From contig OZ025875.1 of NCBI GenBank assembly GCA_964019415.1, forward strand, positions 1,867,001 to 1,931,000: DNA of 64,000 nucleotides. Reading direction: 5' to 3'. Made by a program: the position numbers and the translations under genes. Of the stretch, positions 32,601 to 42,300 are shown piece after piece. Every line of letters starts with the position of its first letter. Position 1 is the first letter of the stretch. The DNA is from Ianthella basta. Lineage: Eukaryota > Porifera > Demospongiae > Verongiida > Ianthellidae. The notes under the pieces are model-generated. The model was not told the DNA's origin and searched no databases. It worked only from the letters and a program-made list of their open reading frames with translations.

Positions 32601-35600
32601 TGAAAGTGTGTGCTTTTGTATATTCCCTGTTATTAGTTGCGTTTGCAAACAGTGAACCAACCTCTAGCAGTGGAAGGAGACTACACAGCCACTGTGTACT
32701 CAGTGGAATCTGCTGGGGAGAACACCACTGACATTGTGATCACCGTGGCAACCAACAGCTCTGAAACTCCTGCAAATCTCACTGATCAGCTGACACGGCC
32801 TCTTGAACAAACACTGGAAGAAGTTACAGACATCAACGAGCAAATCTCATTTTCTATAAGTACCACTGATAGATATGGTATGCATTTTCTAGCTAATTGA
32901 TGTGGGAACCAGTTTGCAGTACAGTGAATGTGGTGCATCGTATATGCACTAACATAGCAGTAGCTGTTTCAATGGCACATGCATGAACAAACATGCATTC
33001 ATTGCCTAAATTGCCTTCTTTTCCTTTATCAAGATGGCTGTCCTGAACAGTCTGACTCACCCTGTGGTAATGTTGGTCCAGTGACTTGGCCTCAGACTGA
33101 GATAGGCCAGGTAGCCTCAGTCCCATGCCGGTGTGGGTTAGATGACCCACTGATCCAGCAACTGAGAGGCACTCGGAGATGTGGTGGGAGGTATGAAACT
33201 GGTGCAATGTGGGAGGAACCACAGTGTGAGAGCTGCCAGTTCAGCGAGACGAGGAGAATGCTTTGTGCCTTAGCTGAGGTTGGTTGATTCAGTGGAGTGA
33301 CAGATTGTGGCTATGAGTGGAATGAAGGAAATATCAGATATCTTATATAATTATAATATTATGTTACAGGTTTAGATTTAGCTATTTTGGGTATATTACT
33401 GTGTAAATTATATTGCCACTTTATAGATTGATAACCCAGCCCAGCTGGCCACTGTTCTGGTGAATATAACTGGTTCTGGTAGTGACGAGGTTGAGAGTGC
33501 AGATGTCTCCCTCACTGTCGGGCTGCTGGACACTGTCACACAATCCACAGAAGACCTACAACAGGAGGATGTGAGTGGCTAATTCCTCTGATGGCTAGTC
33601 GATGTCATTCTTCACTATTGTTGCTGCTGGTTGTATTTTACATGTTGTAGGTTCAGATGGATGTCCTCTCCATTGTGAGTAATGTTCAGCAAGTGCCTCC
33701 TGACCAGCTGGCAGCCAGTCAGGAAAAGACAGACTCATCAAACAGGTTTGTGTTTGCTGGTGGCTGAAAATGAACGTAGCTTGGGAACTCCACTTAATGA
33801 AAGGACTACATAATTATTTGTATTTTACAGGCACAGTAATGAAGACATCCCTTCCTATATGCGTATGTAGCACATATGTATATGGGAAGGGATGTCTTAG
33901 GGTTAGGGCATTAGGCTAGTCTAGATCTATCTTATTGGTTATAATAGCCTCTGTATGCTACAGTAACGGTTGCATGGAGGATATTCTGTATCATCAGAGT
34001 AATTATGTAAGGGAGTGGTATCAACAGAGTATTGGCACACAATGGTAAAAGCTAGTCATGAATTTTATCCCTTTGTTTCATTTATGGTGTTCACTACAAA
34101 ATATTTAGTTCAAATCCTTATCTTTTGCATACTCTTGGGTAAATGCCTTGACCAGTTGAAAGTGAGAGTAACTGCTTGTTCATTGTCATTTTGGTGCACT
34201 TACAGAATCTTAGGGATTGTGGATGACGTACTGAATGTTGTTGAGGTGGCTCCTGAAAAACCTTTTGAGTTTGCTGCTCCTGACTTTGGTGTTCGAGTAG
34301 AGGAGCCTCCTGAAGATCTAGATGATGAGAAACTCTTTGCCCCTGATTTAGGAGCCTTGTTGAACCAAGTAATGACCCGCACTGCGACAAGCATGCAGAT
34401 GGAAGAAATGCCGGAAGTGCCACCGGCTGCAATTTCTCTCTCACCAACTCTTCTGAGGATAGGCGACAATGGAATGAGACCACGTATATCAACATCAGTA
34501 TTTGTACGTGATTCTCTGTTTCAAGAACGGGCAAATATGACAACGGACAATGGCACCAGAGAGATTGTTGGAAGCATTGTAGTTGATTTATCTTTGCGGT
34601 CTGATGGAAAAGTAATTCCAATTGCTAAACCTCCAAACAGCAATGTAGTGCGGCCACGCTTCACTAAAACAATGGTAAGCTGTTACAATTGAGGACATGA
34701 GAATTACAATACTGCAGACTGTGTGTTCTAGCACTACTTGTGGTCTCTTCTCACATTCAGCTTGCTAGGGAGGAAGGAAGCAACACAAGCTGTCGGTTTT
34801 GGAACTTCACTGCTGACGGTGAGCTACGTACTCAGTTCCATGCATAGGAATTGCTCTCTCAGCCTGCTTATGACAGTGTGCATTAACTGTATAGGTATAG
34901 TGCATTCTGATTCCTCAACTATATGTGCATATCTTCCTATAATGCAGGTGGTTTTGGTGCATGGGACAACCGTAACTGCAGAGTGCTCAATGAAACTGCA
35001 GAGGAAGTGGAGTGTGGCTGTGATCATCTCACTCACTTTGCCATTCTGCTAGTGAGTGACTGACAACTTGCATGAAATAATGCCAGCAGTACACTTCTTG
35101 CCATGAATAGTGTAATGGGCTGTTCTTGCATGCCATCCTCAGTGTGCACAGTCTGTATATAGCAACTTTCCCATTACCAGGCTGTTCGTCTTTCCTGTTA
35201 CCATGCAAGTATTCCGCTTGCCTCACAGTGTCCTTCCTTTCCATTTCTCATCGGTAGGACATCACCCCTGACTCACCAACAATGTCTACCCCAGCTGGTA
35301 CTGCTCTTGAAGGAGTGTCTTACATTGGCACTGTACTCTCCATCATTGGCCTCATCATTGTTATCATCACCTATCTTGGAGAGGAGTGAGTACTGCCAAT
35401 TGCTGGTGTATGTGAAAGCCATTCTTAACATGTTTACAGATGCCTATACATGTCAGTATATAATTATATATGTGGTTGCCCCTGTTGTAATGAAACAGAA
35501 AGTATTTGGAGACAGCATATATGTGACAACCTTGCTGCAGTGTAGATTTGTATTCAGTGAACATCACACCATGCAATGGAGGTGACGATTACTAAGACTT

Positions 35601-38600
35601 GATTTCTTACAGTAACTGATAATCTGCTTAAGTAATGGTTTACATTAAGTGTTATCCATTACAAAATTAGTTAATTTTAAAGTATAATTTCACATACAAT
35701 TATGCAGTGAATTATTGTAATTATTGAGGTTAGATCAGCTGTGGAAAGTCCTCCTTCTGTCTGAATTGAAACTAGCTTCCACATGCACAGACACATGCAA
35801 TAAGGGATATGGTGATGATCATGAATGCAACTTTACCACAAACAGTTGTTACCTTTCTAGAAGTTGTTTTTATGCCAAGTCAATGAGTCCTCATTTCTAT
35901 TTCCTGCACCTGCTCACACCTCACGATAAAATGTAACAAACGAACCTTATTTGAATGCAGTGTACTGTGATCATTTGCTGAAAGCTGATTGACTGTCACA
36001 TATTATAACACACTATAAAAAGTACAGAAACTAGAAACAATGAAAGTTTTCTGTAATAATAATAAGGATGTAGGGATGCCATAAAAATGACAGAAACAAG
36101 TATTACTAAATGCTGCTACACAGTGACACATTAGTAATGGTCCTTACATGCAGGAATGAAGCACCATCGTAGAATGTAGAGACCATTGTGAATGCTTTGC
36201 TGTGCAGCAGCACTTAATCGTTTCTGTCATTTTTATGCCATCCTACATCCTTACTATTTTTGTAGAAAATTTTTTTGCAATGGCGTAGGAAGGGGGGGTG
36301 GGGGGCTGGCGCCCACCTGAACGCCAGAGATGGGGGGCTGGTGCCCACCTGAACGCCAGAGATGGGGGGCTGGTGCACACCTGAACGCCAGAGATGGGGG
36401 GCTGTGCCCCCCCCCCCTAGAAATATGGCAAGGCCTTGCCAAGTTGTGAAGTTCATAACCTGCTGAAGGTGCACATTTCATAACTTGCCCCGTTTAGTCA
36501 CTATTCTGTTGTACTGGACTGAATTCTAAAGTTGTAGAATGCCCGGCAGTATAGTCTCGCTTATCTAGCCAGTGCTGCCCCTAGTACTAGTGCACGACCC
36601 GCACCACAATCCTGCTCTATTTTGTATTGCGCAAGGGCAGGTGTTACGCAATAAGTGAAAATTTTTGCTTGCTTCACTCGCAAACATTAATTGTACCACT
36701 ACAGCCCCCCCTTACTGAAACTACTTCCTACATCCCTGTATTGTTTCTAGTTTTTGTACTTATAGGACATTAGTGTAAGTGTTGGACCATAGTTCTGTAA
36801 TCCTGGAGCTCAGGGTGTGGTGTAGCTCCTAGGTTCTGCAGTAGCCTACTGAAAAGACTACAGAAACAGTGACTAGAAGCTAACTGTGCAGTAAGTAAAA
36901 ATGGCGGGGAAATGCACAACTGTGACTCTTCTTCAAACAGCATGCAGCTATCTTTGGCCAAGGCTAGCTACGTACACACCTCCAAGCAGACATAGGACAA
37001 TATTGCTAAGGTATTGAACTAAATCTGAAGGAGGACTAGGCAAACGAATGTAGCCAAAGAGTTCACCTACATCATCATAAAATGGAGTCTCTTGCGTATC
37101 ACTCTCTCTCTTGAGGGCCTGCAAACCCTCATTTCTGATCTTGCTCGTAGTGGTTTATAACCCACAATGCAATACAGCTAGTGGAAAGCGGTGTAATGTT
37201 GAGTAAAAGCATTCTTTTACTTCCTATGGTTCGTAAGCTACTGCTGTCAGAGAAGAAGAAGAAGTAGAAGAACAATAAGAAGACGAACCATGGAAAGTCT
37301 TTTTATGTGGAAGTACGCACTTTTGCTTGTAAGGTAGTTTGCATGTAGGCTAGTCCTTCATAGTGTACAACCAACCCTTCCTCATGAATAATGTTTTGCT
37401 GCTTTTCAACCCAAAACGGTACTTTTAATTCATGATACAGCAAACAAACAGCCATCCACTGCCTTACATAGATAGCACTACTGTGCTGTATGATTATAAG
37501 GCAGCCTTCAGTAACCTTAACTTTGATTGTCTTAAATGAGTGAAGGCCTTAAGGCAAATTACATGCCTTTTTAGGCAACTAATTTTAACAGGTGATAACT
37601 AATTTTCAAATTTAGCATGTAGTGCAAAAATCTTTAAAACGTGTACCTAAACAGGCAAAAGTTTAAGCAAAGCTTGAAAATCACTAAAATTAGTACCTGC
37701 CAAATTGTATGACGCTCAGTTTAGTTGCTTCAAACATTTGTAGCCATAAGATATACTTGGGCCTGGCAAACTATGTAATGGCAGAGTTTTCTAGTCTATT
37801 TCCTGGACTACACTTCAATATCTGTCATCCATGCAACACACTGTAATAGCCAAATTCAGAGTATCTCCCGTTTCTTGCTCAAGACTGCTCACACAACGGC
37901 AGTTCTGAGCAAGTTGTATGTGTTCCCCACCACTCCAATGGTCCTGTAGATAAATCCATTTGCAATTGGTAGGAATTCAGTTAATGTATAATTATATTAG
38001 TTTGAATGGCTGGCAAAATGGTATTCTTTGTTTAAGCTAGTTGTTCCAATTGTTCCTGGTATCTTCTGCATGGATGTGAATCTGTCTGGAGTATGCATGT
38101 TATGGGTAACTCTATAGGCCACAGTGATTGAAATGATGTAATTCTTTTTGATGTATACTGCATGGCCTATGGACTAAAATATTACGTGCATGGATGTTAT
38201 TTGTAATAGTGTGCAAGAAAGCTGTTTGATATCATCTCTACCTTCATACTCCTTTACTCCACTCACATTCAGGAGCCTAAGGAAGGCTATCCATCTAAAG
38301 CTGTTGCTCAACCTCTGCTTTGCTCTGTTGGGGCTGTATGTCACCTTCATCATCAGCACTGTCTCAACTGGTGTACCTGTGCTCTGTGGAGTGGTCTCTG
38401 CTCTCATGCACTACTTCTTCCTGGCTGTGTTCTTCTGGATGGCAGCAGAAGCCATTCACTTACACAGGAAGTTGGTGACTGTGTTCAAACCAGACATCCA
38501 GAACTACGTCATAATTGCCATGGCACTATGTTGGGGTAGGTTGGTGCATGAGGAGAGGGAGAATAACACAATAACTTGCATTTTCTTTGTGCTGTATTGC

Positions 38601-39709
38601 CTTCATGTGCAATCCTACCTCCTACAGTGGTTCCAGCTTTCATTGTGGTGTTCTCCTTGGCTCCATACTACCACAACTACATTCATCCAAGATTGTAAGG
38701 AGTTTGAGAGAATGCTGCACAGTAATGCCTGTGTTCAGTGTACTCAATAATGCTTTTCTATCTCTCTCTCTCTCTCTCTCTCTCACTCTCTCTCTCTACA
38801 AATTGCAGCTGCCGAGTGTATGGATATTCCTTCTATATTGGTCTGCTTGTACCATTTGGTGTCATCTACATCATGAATTGGGTCATTTTCATCCTCATTT
38901 TTGCCAATCTGCTGTGTAGGCCTAATGTTAAGAAGGAGACAAGCAGTAGTGGGAACCTTCGCAAACTGAAGGAGAACTTTATGATTGCCCTGGGACTGTC
39001 TCTTCTCTTTGGAGTGGGCTGGGCCATTGGTCTGCTAGCCACTAGTGATCTTCCTGATGCAGTGCGCTACCCTGCTGAGTGGGTCTTCACCCTGACTACT
39101 GCCTTCCTGGGTGTATACCTGTTTATACTCTATGTTGTGAGGTCTCCAGAAGCACGTAAACTTTGGAAGAGGTGGCTTCTCTGCCAGCGCAAGAAGGCTG
39201 CTTATGGTGTGTCTAAATCTAGCATCAGCAGTCCCAGCAAGTCTCGCTTTGGAACAATGACTTCTGCCATCATATCTTTGGGAGGAACTTTGAAACGTGG
39301 CACAGTCAGGAAGGCTGGCAAAAGCACTGACACACTGACACGCAACACAACTGCTGAAAAGGAAAATCTATACTCTTTCTCTAGTCCTACTGCAAAACTG
39401 ACAGACATTGCCTCCCCCTTTGCTGAGCAATCTTCTGTGATGGAGAATATCTCTGCTGGGGCCACATCCACATTTTTGCCGCCAGTGGAGATTGAGTTAG
39501 TCCGTAGATTGGACCCAGATGGACAGTCCAACAACGAGGAACCTGTAAAAGTGAACATTGACGCTGAGTTCATTGGGGAAACCATGAGCTTCCATGATAG
39601 CTCCTCTTTGTTAAGCTTTAATGCTCTCTCTGCTCAGCAAGACCCAGCTCCAACTGGCACAGATGGAGATTGCTACATAGTCAAGAACAAGGAGACTGAA
39701 GGGCTCTGA
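14993..39709 (+). CDS. Gene B: giant adhesion GPCR, tandem paralogue of gene A
   Basis: 42 proposed exons, ~2,985 residues if one 40-bp duplication is discounted. Order: short signal exon, EGF-like block, FN3, EGF, six more FN3 domains, two Ig, three FN3, four Ig, Ca-EGF, Ig, RRKR linker, HormR, GAIN/GPS, 7TM, tail. Exon phases were traced by hand. From 18119 to 32406 every exon is 1-1 except 26281-26572, and from 32475 on the phases equal those of gene A. GPS motif complete (C-x2-W, W, C, C-x-C, HLT). It is expected at the plasma membrane as an adhesion/mechanosensing receptor with autoproteolytic tethered-agonist activation (family knowledge); ligand and G protein unknown. Oddities: the frameshifting duplication and a 2.9-kb intron within the 7TM region. 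Start is the least certain part. Confidence 0.85.
15030..18118 (+). other. Proposed first intron of gene B
   Basis: Holds a repeat fragment at ~15650-15830 containing TTTCGGCAGCTCTCTGCTGCCTTCTTCACTGG-type sequence (related copy at 41600-41660), an inverted pair of short GGTGGTCTCTCATAGG-like repeats near 16010-16070, and a second CpG-rich block at ~17030-17690. That block has a minus-strand frame (17258-17470) of weak Myb/SANT-like appearance. I could not support any gene within it. Confidence 0.4.
18119..20444 (+). CDS. Gene B exons: N-terminal EGF-like block
   Basis: Eight 1-1 exons: 18119-18226, 18381-18497, 18580-18696, 18786-18890, 19210-19296, 19882-19986, 20211-20249, 20325-20444. Seven are EGF-like, with the C-x-C...G-x-Y/H-C ending (e.g. 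CACAEGFSGAYC, CLCAEGFGGDYC, CTCFENTTGVYC). Most follow the short tenascin/teneurin-like pattern C-x3-4-C-x-N-G-x2-C. The 39-nt exon 20211-20249 encodes only ITECEANDTAC and may be a partial module. Extracellular; several Asn-x-Ser/Thr sites. Confidence 0.82.
20638..21156 (+). CDS. Gene B exons: FN3 domain followed by EGF exon
   Basis: Exon 20638-20931 is a fibronectin type III domain: proline-rich start APTSPP, LSWQPP (strand-B Trp), and LEPGTHYCVSVRAVSSGGYG (the Tyr-x-V-x-V-x-A core). Exon 21055-21156 is a short EGF-like module (CFCLNGGYYNGSDCVCVNNYFGVFC). A displaced copy of this EGF exon with its intron flanks lies at 45917-46246. Confidence 0.83.
21157..22586 (+). other. Gene B intron, 1.4 kb
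   Basis: The first ~130 bp is the part duplicated at 46127-46246. The rest is AT-rich with short TG-rich runs; no coding or structured feature recognised. Confidence 0.5.
22587..24850 (+). CDS. Gene B exons: duplicated FN3-pair cassette
   Basis: Two copies of a three-exon cassette. Copy 1: 22587-22868, 22963-23049, 23304-23534. Copy 2: 23931-24212, 24330-24416, 24620-24850. The exon lengths are equal in both (282, 87, 231 nt). In each, the first exon is one FN3 domain (ITLTWSTPEDPSSG..., LVPGTQYNFAVRAF) and the other two together form a second FN3 (WTEP ... GLMAYSTYNVSVRATNQYG). The last exons of the copies are nearly identical, so the duplication is recent. Confidence 0.85.
23630..23685. 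repeat. (CA)n microsatellite in gene B intron
   Basis: CA dinucleotides with a short ATGCACG interruption, in the intron between the FN3 cassettes. Confidence 0.9.
25028..26125 (+). CDS. Gene B exons: two FN3 domains
   Basis: Exons 25028-25330 and 25853-26125, each one complete FN3 domain with phase-1 borders. Core residues visible: SLQVSWSTP / LVPFSTYTIGVRAST and VSVVWDPP / LSPATMYVVTVRGMT. Both carry several N-glycosylation sequons. The intron between them (25331-25852) holds degenerate CA repeats and, at ~25588-25720, a CAGTGAAACCCCTGTAATCCGCC-like remnant of a pogo/mariner-type element. Confidence 0.85.
25391..25505. repeat. Imperfect (CA)n / CATGCA repeat
   Basis: Interrupted CA dinucleotides with CACG and CATGCA variants, in a gene B intron. 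Confidence 0.85.
26281..26572 (+). CDS. Gene B exon: Ig domain with frame-breaking 40-bp tandem duplication
   Basis: Encodes an Ig domain (VTFMCVVDVAG, LQWSHND ... GGNYTCSVVNVAG). Bases 26420-26459 and 26460-26499 are two perfect 40-bp copies. As written the exon is 292 nt, the frame is lost after AVTA, and a TGA appears at 26556-26558. Removing one copy gives 252 nt, a normal Ig fold and a 1-1 exon like its neighbours. Skipping the whole exon would also keep frame (26125 phase 1 to 27042 phase 1), costing one Ig domain. It may be an allele, an assembly error or a real lesion. Confidence 0.8.
26573..27041 (+). other. Gene B intron with repeat fragment
   Basis: 26700-26960 contains a sequence with TGATGAAGACCCTCGTGGTCGAAAC-like core that looks like an old interspersed repeat; it spoils any frame and is not conserved with a coding module. 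No other feature. Confidence 0.35.
27042..27353 (+). CDS. Gene B exon: Ig domain
   Basis: One full Ig domain in a single 1-1 exon: ATLSCSVVGFPAPDIDWTRDG, then LTGMYHCRS as the strand-F Cys motif. Extracellular. Followed by a 531-bp intron (27354-27884) in which I see nothing of note. Confidence 0.87.
27885..30058 (+). CDS. Gene B exons: three FN3 domains
   Basis: Exons 27885-28190, 28709-29020 and 29777-30058, each one FN3 domain with phase-1 borders: LYLSWEEPAD / LTPFTVYSVQVVAENSVG; LTITWAEPVI / LVPFSVYNISVRASTGAG; FTLEWNLPST / LAPFTGYSVQVCAYTIG. The intron 28191-28708 (518 bp) shows no feature; intron 29021-29776 holds an inverted-end element. Confidence 0.85.
29091..29687. mobile_element. 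Inverted-end element in gene B intron
   Basis: Left end ACCATATTTGGCTGTATAGAGGCC, right end GAGGCC..CCTCTATTCGGAAAAATACGGTAT. These are imperfect inverted repeats around ~550 bp that also contain repeated AATAGAGG motifs. No ORF. Likely a degenerate non-autonomous DNA transposon. Confidence 0.5.
30186..31795 (+). CDS. Gene B exons: four Ig domains
   Basis: Exons 30186-30500, 30606-30887, 31023-31325 and 31424-31795, one Ig domain each. The first is atypical: the strand-B position reads VTIAFTV and the strand-F position GLYQITI, so the canonical disulfide Cys are absent, while Cys occur at NLSC and SDDC instead. The other three are canonical (HMFVCAA/GTYTCSA; LVASCRA/GMYSCVA; LVLTCKA/GEYTCRA). 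The last corresponds to the Ig domain at the window start in gene A. Confidence 0.85.
31921..32406 (+). CDS. Gene B exons: Ca-binding-type EGF and Ig domain
   Basis: Exon 31921-32058 is EGF (NECDPNPCQNNGKC...YTCNC...GRNC). Exon 32128-32406 is Ig (VVLSCSATGNP, IQWYKDG, RGFYQCVA). Both match gene A exons 414-548 and 635-919. Confidence 0.88.
32475..33278 (+). CDS. Gene B exons: RRKR linker and HormR domain
   Basis: Exon 32475-32557 carries GSRRKRQS, a furin-type site conserved with gene A. Exon 32637-32877 completes a ~105-residue module of SEA-like length. Exon 33034-33278 is the HormR-like Cys-rich domain (GCPEQ...PCGNVGPVTWPQTE...VPCRCG...RRCGG...WEEPQCESC). Exon phases are the same as in gene A. 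Confidence 0.77.
33427..35051 (+). CDS. Gene B exons: GAIN domain and GPS
   Basis: Exons 33427-33570, 33651-33745, 34206-34674, 34761-34818 and 34948-35051. The GPS is complete: SNTSCRFWNFTAD then GGFGAWDNRNCRVL...VECGCDHLTHFAILL, with all four Cys, two Trp and the HLT cleavage site. It serves as the reference for judging the gene A GPS. The GPS intron is only 129 bp. Confidence 0.88.
33842..33898 (+). ncRNA. 57-nt near-perfect hairpin in gene B intron (candidate small-RNA precursor or mini-palindrome)
   Basis: 5' arm 33842-33867 pairs with 3' arm 33873-33898 over 26 positions. AAGACATCCCTTCC is perfect, then 12 pairs include three G-U wobbles; the loop is TAGCA. Lies in intron 33746-34205 in the sense orientation. 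The size would suit a pre-miRNA, but a short palindromic transposon remnant is equally possible; no expression evidence is available. Confidence 0.35.
35258..39709 (+). CDS. Gene B exons: TM1 to cytoplasmic tail
   Basis: Exons 35258-35385 (linker with SPTMSTPAGTA, TM1), 38273-38535 (TM2-TM4), 38628-38694 (TM4 end/ECL2) and 38809-39709 (ECL2 Cys, TM5-TM7, tail; TGA at 39707). The TM residues are almost the same as gene A. The tail (~190 residues) is Ser/Thr-rich and retains RRLDPDGQSNNE and GDCYI. Acceptor of the last exon is preceded by a (TC)n microsatellite. Confidence 0.9.
35386..38272 (+). other. Gene B 2.9-kb intron between TM1 and TM2 exons
   Basis: Much longer than the matching gene A intron (399 bp). 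Contains the 32-bp G-rich tandem repeat at 36288-36418, an AAAAATGGCGGGG motif at ~36897-36909, a purine-rich run GAAGAAGAAGAAGTAGAAG near 37252, and inverted ACAGAAAC/GTTTCTGTCATTTTTATG-type sequence near 36080 and 36220 that suggests an old inverted-end element. No gene recognised. Confidence 0.45.
36288..36418. repeat. 32-bp G-rich tandem repeat, ~4 units
   Basis: Unit begins GCCAGAGATGGGGGGCTGG and continues GCCCACCTGAAC; four units with few changes, next to oligo-C. The runs of six G recur every 32 bp. Confidence 0.85.
38758..38798. repeat. (TC)n microsatellite at splice acceptor
   Basis: About 20 TC units with one CA interruption, ending 10 nt before the CAG acceptor at 38808 of the last gene B exon, where it acts as the polypyrimidine tract. 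Confidence 0.9.
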
Positions 39710-40370
39710 CACTATTTCATTGTAACTGCACTTATACTGTATATCCTCAGTGTGACATAGAATGTACTATGCTAATCAACACCATGCAATACATATCTAG
39801 GCTATTTTGTACATACAAATGTAGTAAGACTTTCATACAGTGATTGCTGTATCATAGAGCTAGCCTTAAAATGAGTGCTTGTACTTTGTAGCCCTTGGGT
39901 AGTGGATACCAATTGATTGGTGATGCAAATGTGTGAACCTTCAATATGATTATGGTATCAGTAGCACAGTGTTGGCAGAGCATGATTGGGGTTGGTGGGG
40001 GAGGGCCGGGGTAGGGTCTGCTGCATGGGTGACAAAGCCAGTTATGCCCATAGCTGCTACTCTGGAATCATGAAATATGGGGGAGGGTGGGGGGCCACAT
40101 CCCACTAGCCCAGCCCCCCTCCCTGCTTCACCACCCTCGCTGTAGCATAAGGGCTAGTCAGAAGCTGCTCAGCAGAGTGCATGTACACAGTATGTACAGC
40201 ACCCACACTCACTCACATAAGAGCATGGTACATACACTTATACACTTATACATACATACAAATGAGGGCTTCTCAGGAGGCTCAGGCATGAGAATGTGTA
40301 GTTCTCCAGTAATGGATTGGTGGTTAATGTATAATTGTTGTAGTGAGCTACCAATCAGAAGTTGAACTGA
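39710..40370. other. 3' flank of gene B
   Basis: AT-rich downstream sequence, then G-rich runs near 40000-40125 (GGTTGGTGGGGGAGGGCC, GGGGGAGGGTGGGGGG). No gene recognised. Confidence 0.5.
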
Positions 40371-42085
40371 AGCAGATATTACACATGGCAGATGCCATGC
40401 AGGCAGTGATGGGACAAACAGTGTGTAGTTGTGGGAAGGCCAGTGAAAGGCATGATGGACATTCTCTCCCACCTTACCACCCCCCCCCCCCCCCCCCCCC
40501 CCGCCATATGGTTCTCCATGATCTCTGAACCTCAATTTCAATGCAGTGCTGAGCACTACCTGTATGTGTACAGGTATGTGGTACTGTGTGTACTGGCATG
40601 TGGCCAGGTTTGAGCTTGTTGCAGTATGTATATATGTATGCAGTATTAATATTGCATAGAACATCTCTCTTTCCATGTGTTTCATCAGCTTATAGTTTGT
40701 ACACCTGGCCCTGTTGAACAGCTCATGCCATATTTCCTACTGTACTTGCCCCTATTGTCGGAAGAGATAAGGAAGGTGTACTTTCAATCTGTGCTGTTTT
40801 CAGAAACTATACCATACACATGTGCAGCATGTGATCATGAGGAATGTTGTAGTAGTTGAGATGATTTATCTTTCTAGTACAAGGCCTATAGGTGCCAATT
40901 ACACAGTATGACATGACTTCATGTTAGTGGTAATGTGTTTTGTAAGCAATGGCTTAGTCTCGCACATACCATGGTCATGCAACAATTATGCAAGTGTCAC
41001 TCCAGACTTTCGGTTCCACTAAGTGGCTATGGTGACATTCAGCAGCATCCTCTGGCAGTGATGAGACAATGAGTATAAGCAATGTGTAGTAAATGGCCAG
41101 TGAAAAGGCATAATGGACATCTCTCTTCCACCTTACTCTCCCTGCCTGAGCCCATACGATAGTCCACGATCTCTTGACACCAAGTTCTAAGCTATGTTGA
41201 GCACTACTCTACCTCTGTGTGTAATTATGCATCCTCATGCGGCCTGGTATGAGTTTTTTGCAGTATGTGTGCAAAATCAATATTGCGCAGAGCATTCTCT
41301 GTTTCCATGCGTTTGAGCAGCTTGTAGTTTGTACACCTGGACCTGTTGAACAGCTCATGCCATGTTTGTATTGCACTATTGTCAGAACAGGCTTTGGCGA
41401 AGGTGATAAAGAAGTTGAACAGGGATGACTCGATCAACCAAATCACGCAACACAAGAGTACAAGTTCAGTTCATTTTAAACTCGAGGGTCAAAATGTCCT
41501 GAACTTATACCCTTCTGCAGTTTGAGTTGCTCAATCAAGTCTTCCCCATTCCTCCATGAGCAACAATGAGTCTCTATGGAAGTCACTAACCAAAGATTTG
41601 ATTTCTGCACCAAACATTTCGGCAGCTGACTGCTGCCTTCTTCAGTGGTAAATAGCTTACAGAGTGTGTGGTGGTTAAATAGGTGAGGGTGACAGCTAAT
41701 GGTAAGACAGCTGATGCTGACTTCCAAGAGAACTACCAATGAGTGATGCAACCTAGCCGGACAAGCTTCTTCAATGAGTCTCTATGGCACTAGGATAAGG
41801 AAGGTGTGCTTTCAATCTGTGGTGTTTACAGAACTACGTATACCCTACACATGTGCAGCATGCAATCATGAGGAATGTTGTAGTAGTGAAGATGATTTAG
41901 CTTTCTATTACAAGGACCAATTTGCACAGCATGACATGACTTCATGTTATTGGTAATGTATGATGAGTTTTGTAAGCAACGACATTGTCTCACACATACC
42001 ATGGCCATCACATGTGACTATTGACCTTTCTTATCACTAAGTGGTGTACGGTGACATTCAGCAGCATCCTCCGAGAGGAGTCACA
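40370..42085 (+). repeat. Tandem duplication of ~660-bp non-coding unit, second copy interrupted
   Basis: Sequence from ~40380 to ~41050 (AGTGTGTAG...AGGCATGATGGACAT ... CACCTGGCCCTGTTGAACAG ... CAGCAGCATCCTC) recurs at ~41050-41370 and resumes at ~41788-42085. The ~400 bp between carries a TTTCGGCAGCTGACTGCTG repeat. The 16-mer CAATGAGTCTCTATGG occurs at 41564-41579 and 41772-41787. The oligo-C run at 40481-40502 is in copy 1 only. Confidence 0.7.
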
Positions 42086-42198
42086 TACACTGCATTGCAG
42101 CTGCAGCTGGTGTGCTGTGTACATGTCTGACCTTACACCACAAAATCACATTTGATACATCTCCACATGTATGAAAAACACATTTGCAATCACACAAC

Positions 42199-42204
42199 AT
42201 ACAC

Positions 42205-42299
<95 letters not shown>
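42199..42299. repeat. (CA)n microsatellite
   Basis: About 50 CA units with one AAAC interruption; shorter CA runs follow at 42379-42393. Confidence 0.95.
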
Positions 42300-42300
<1 letters not shown>

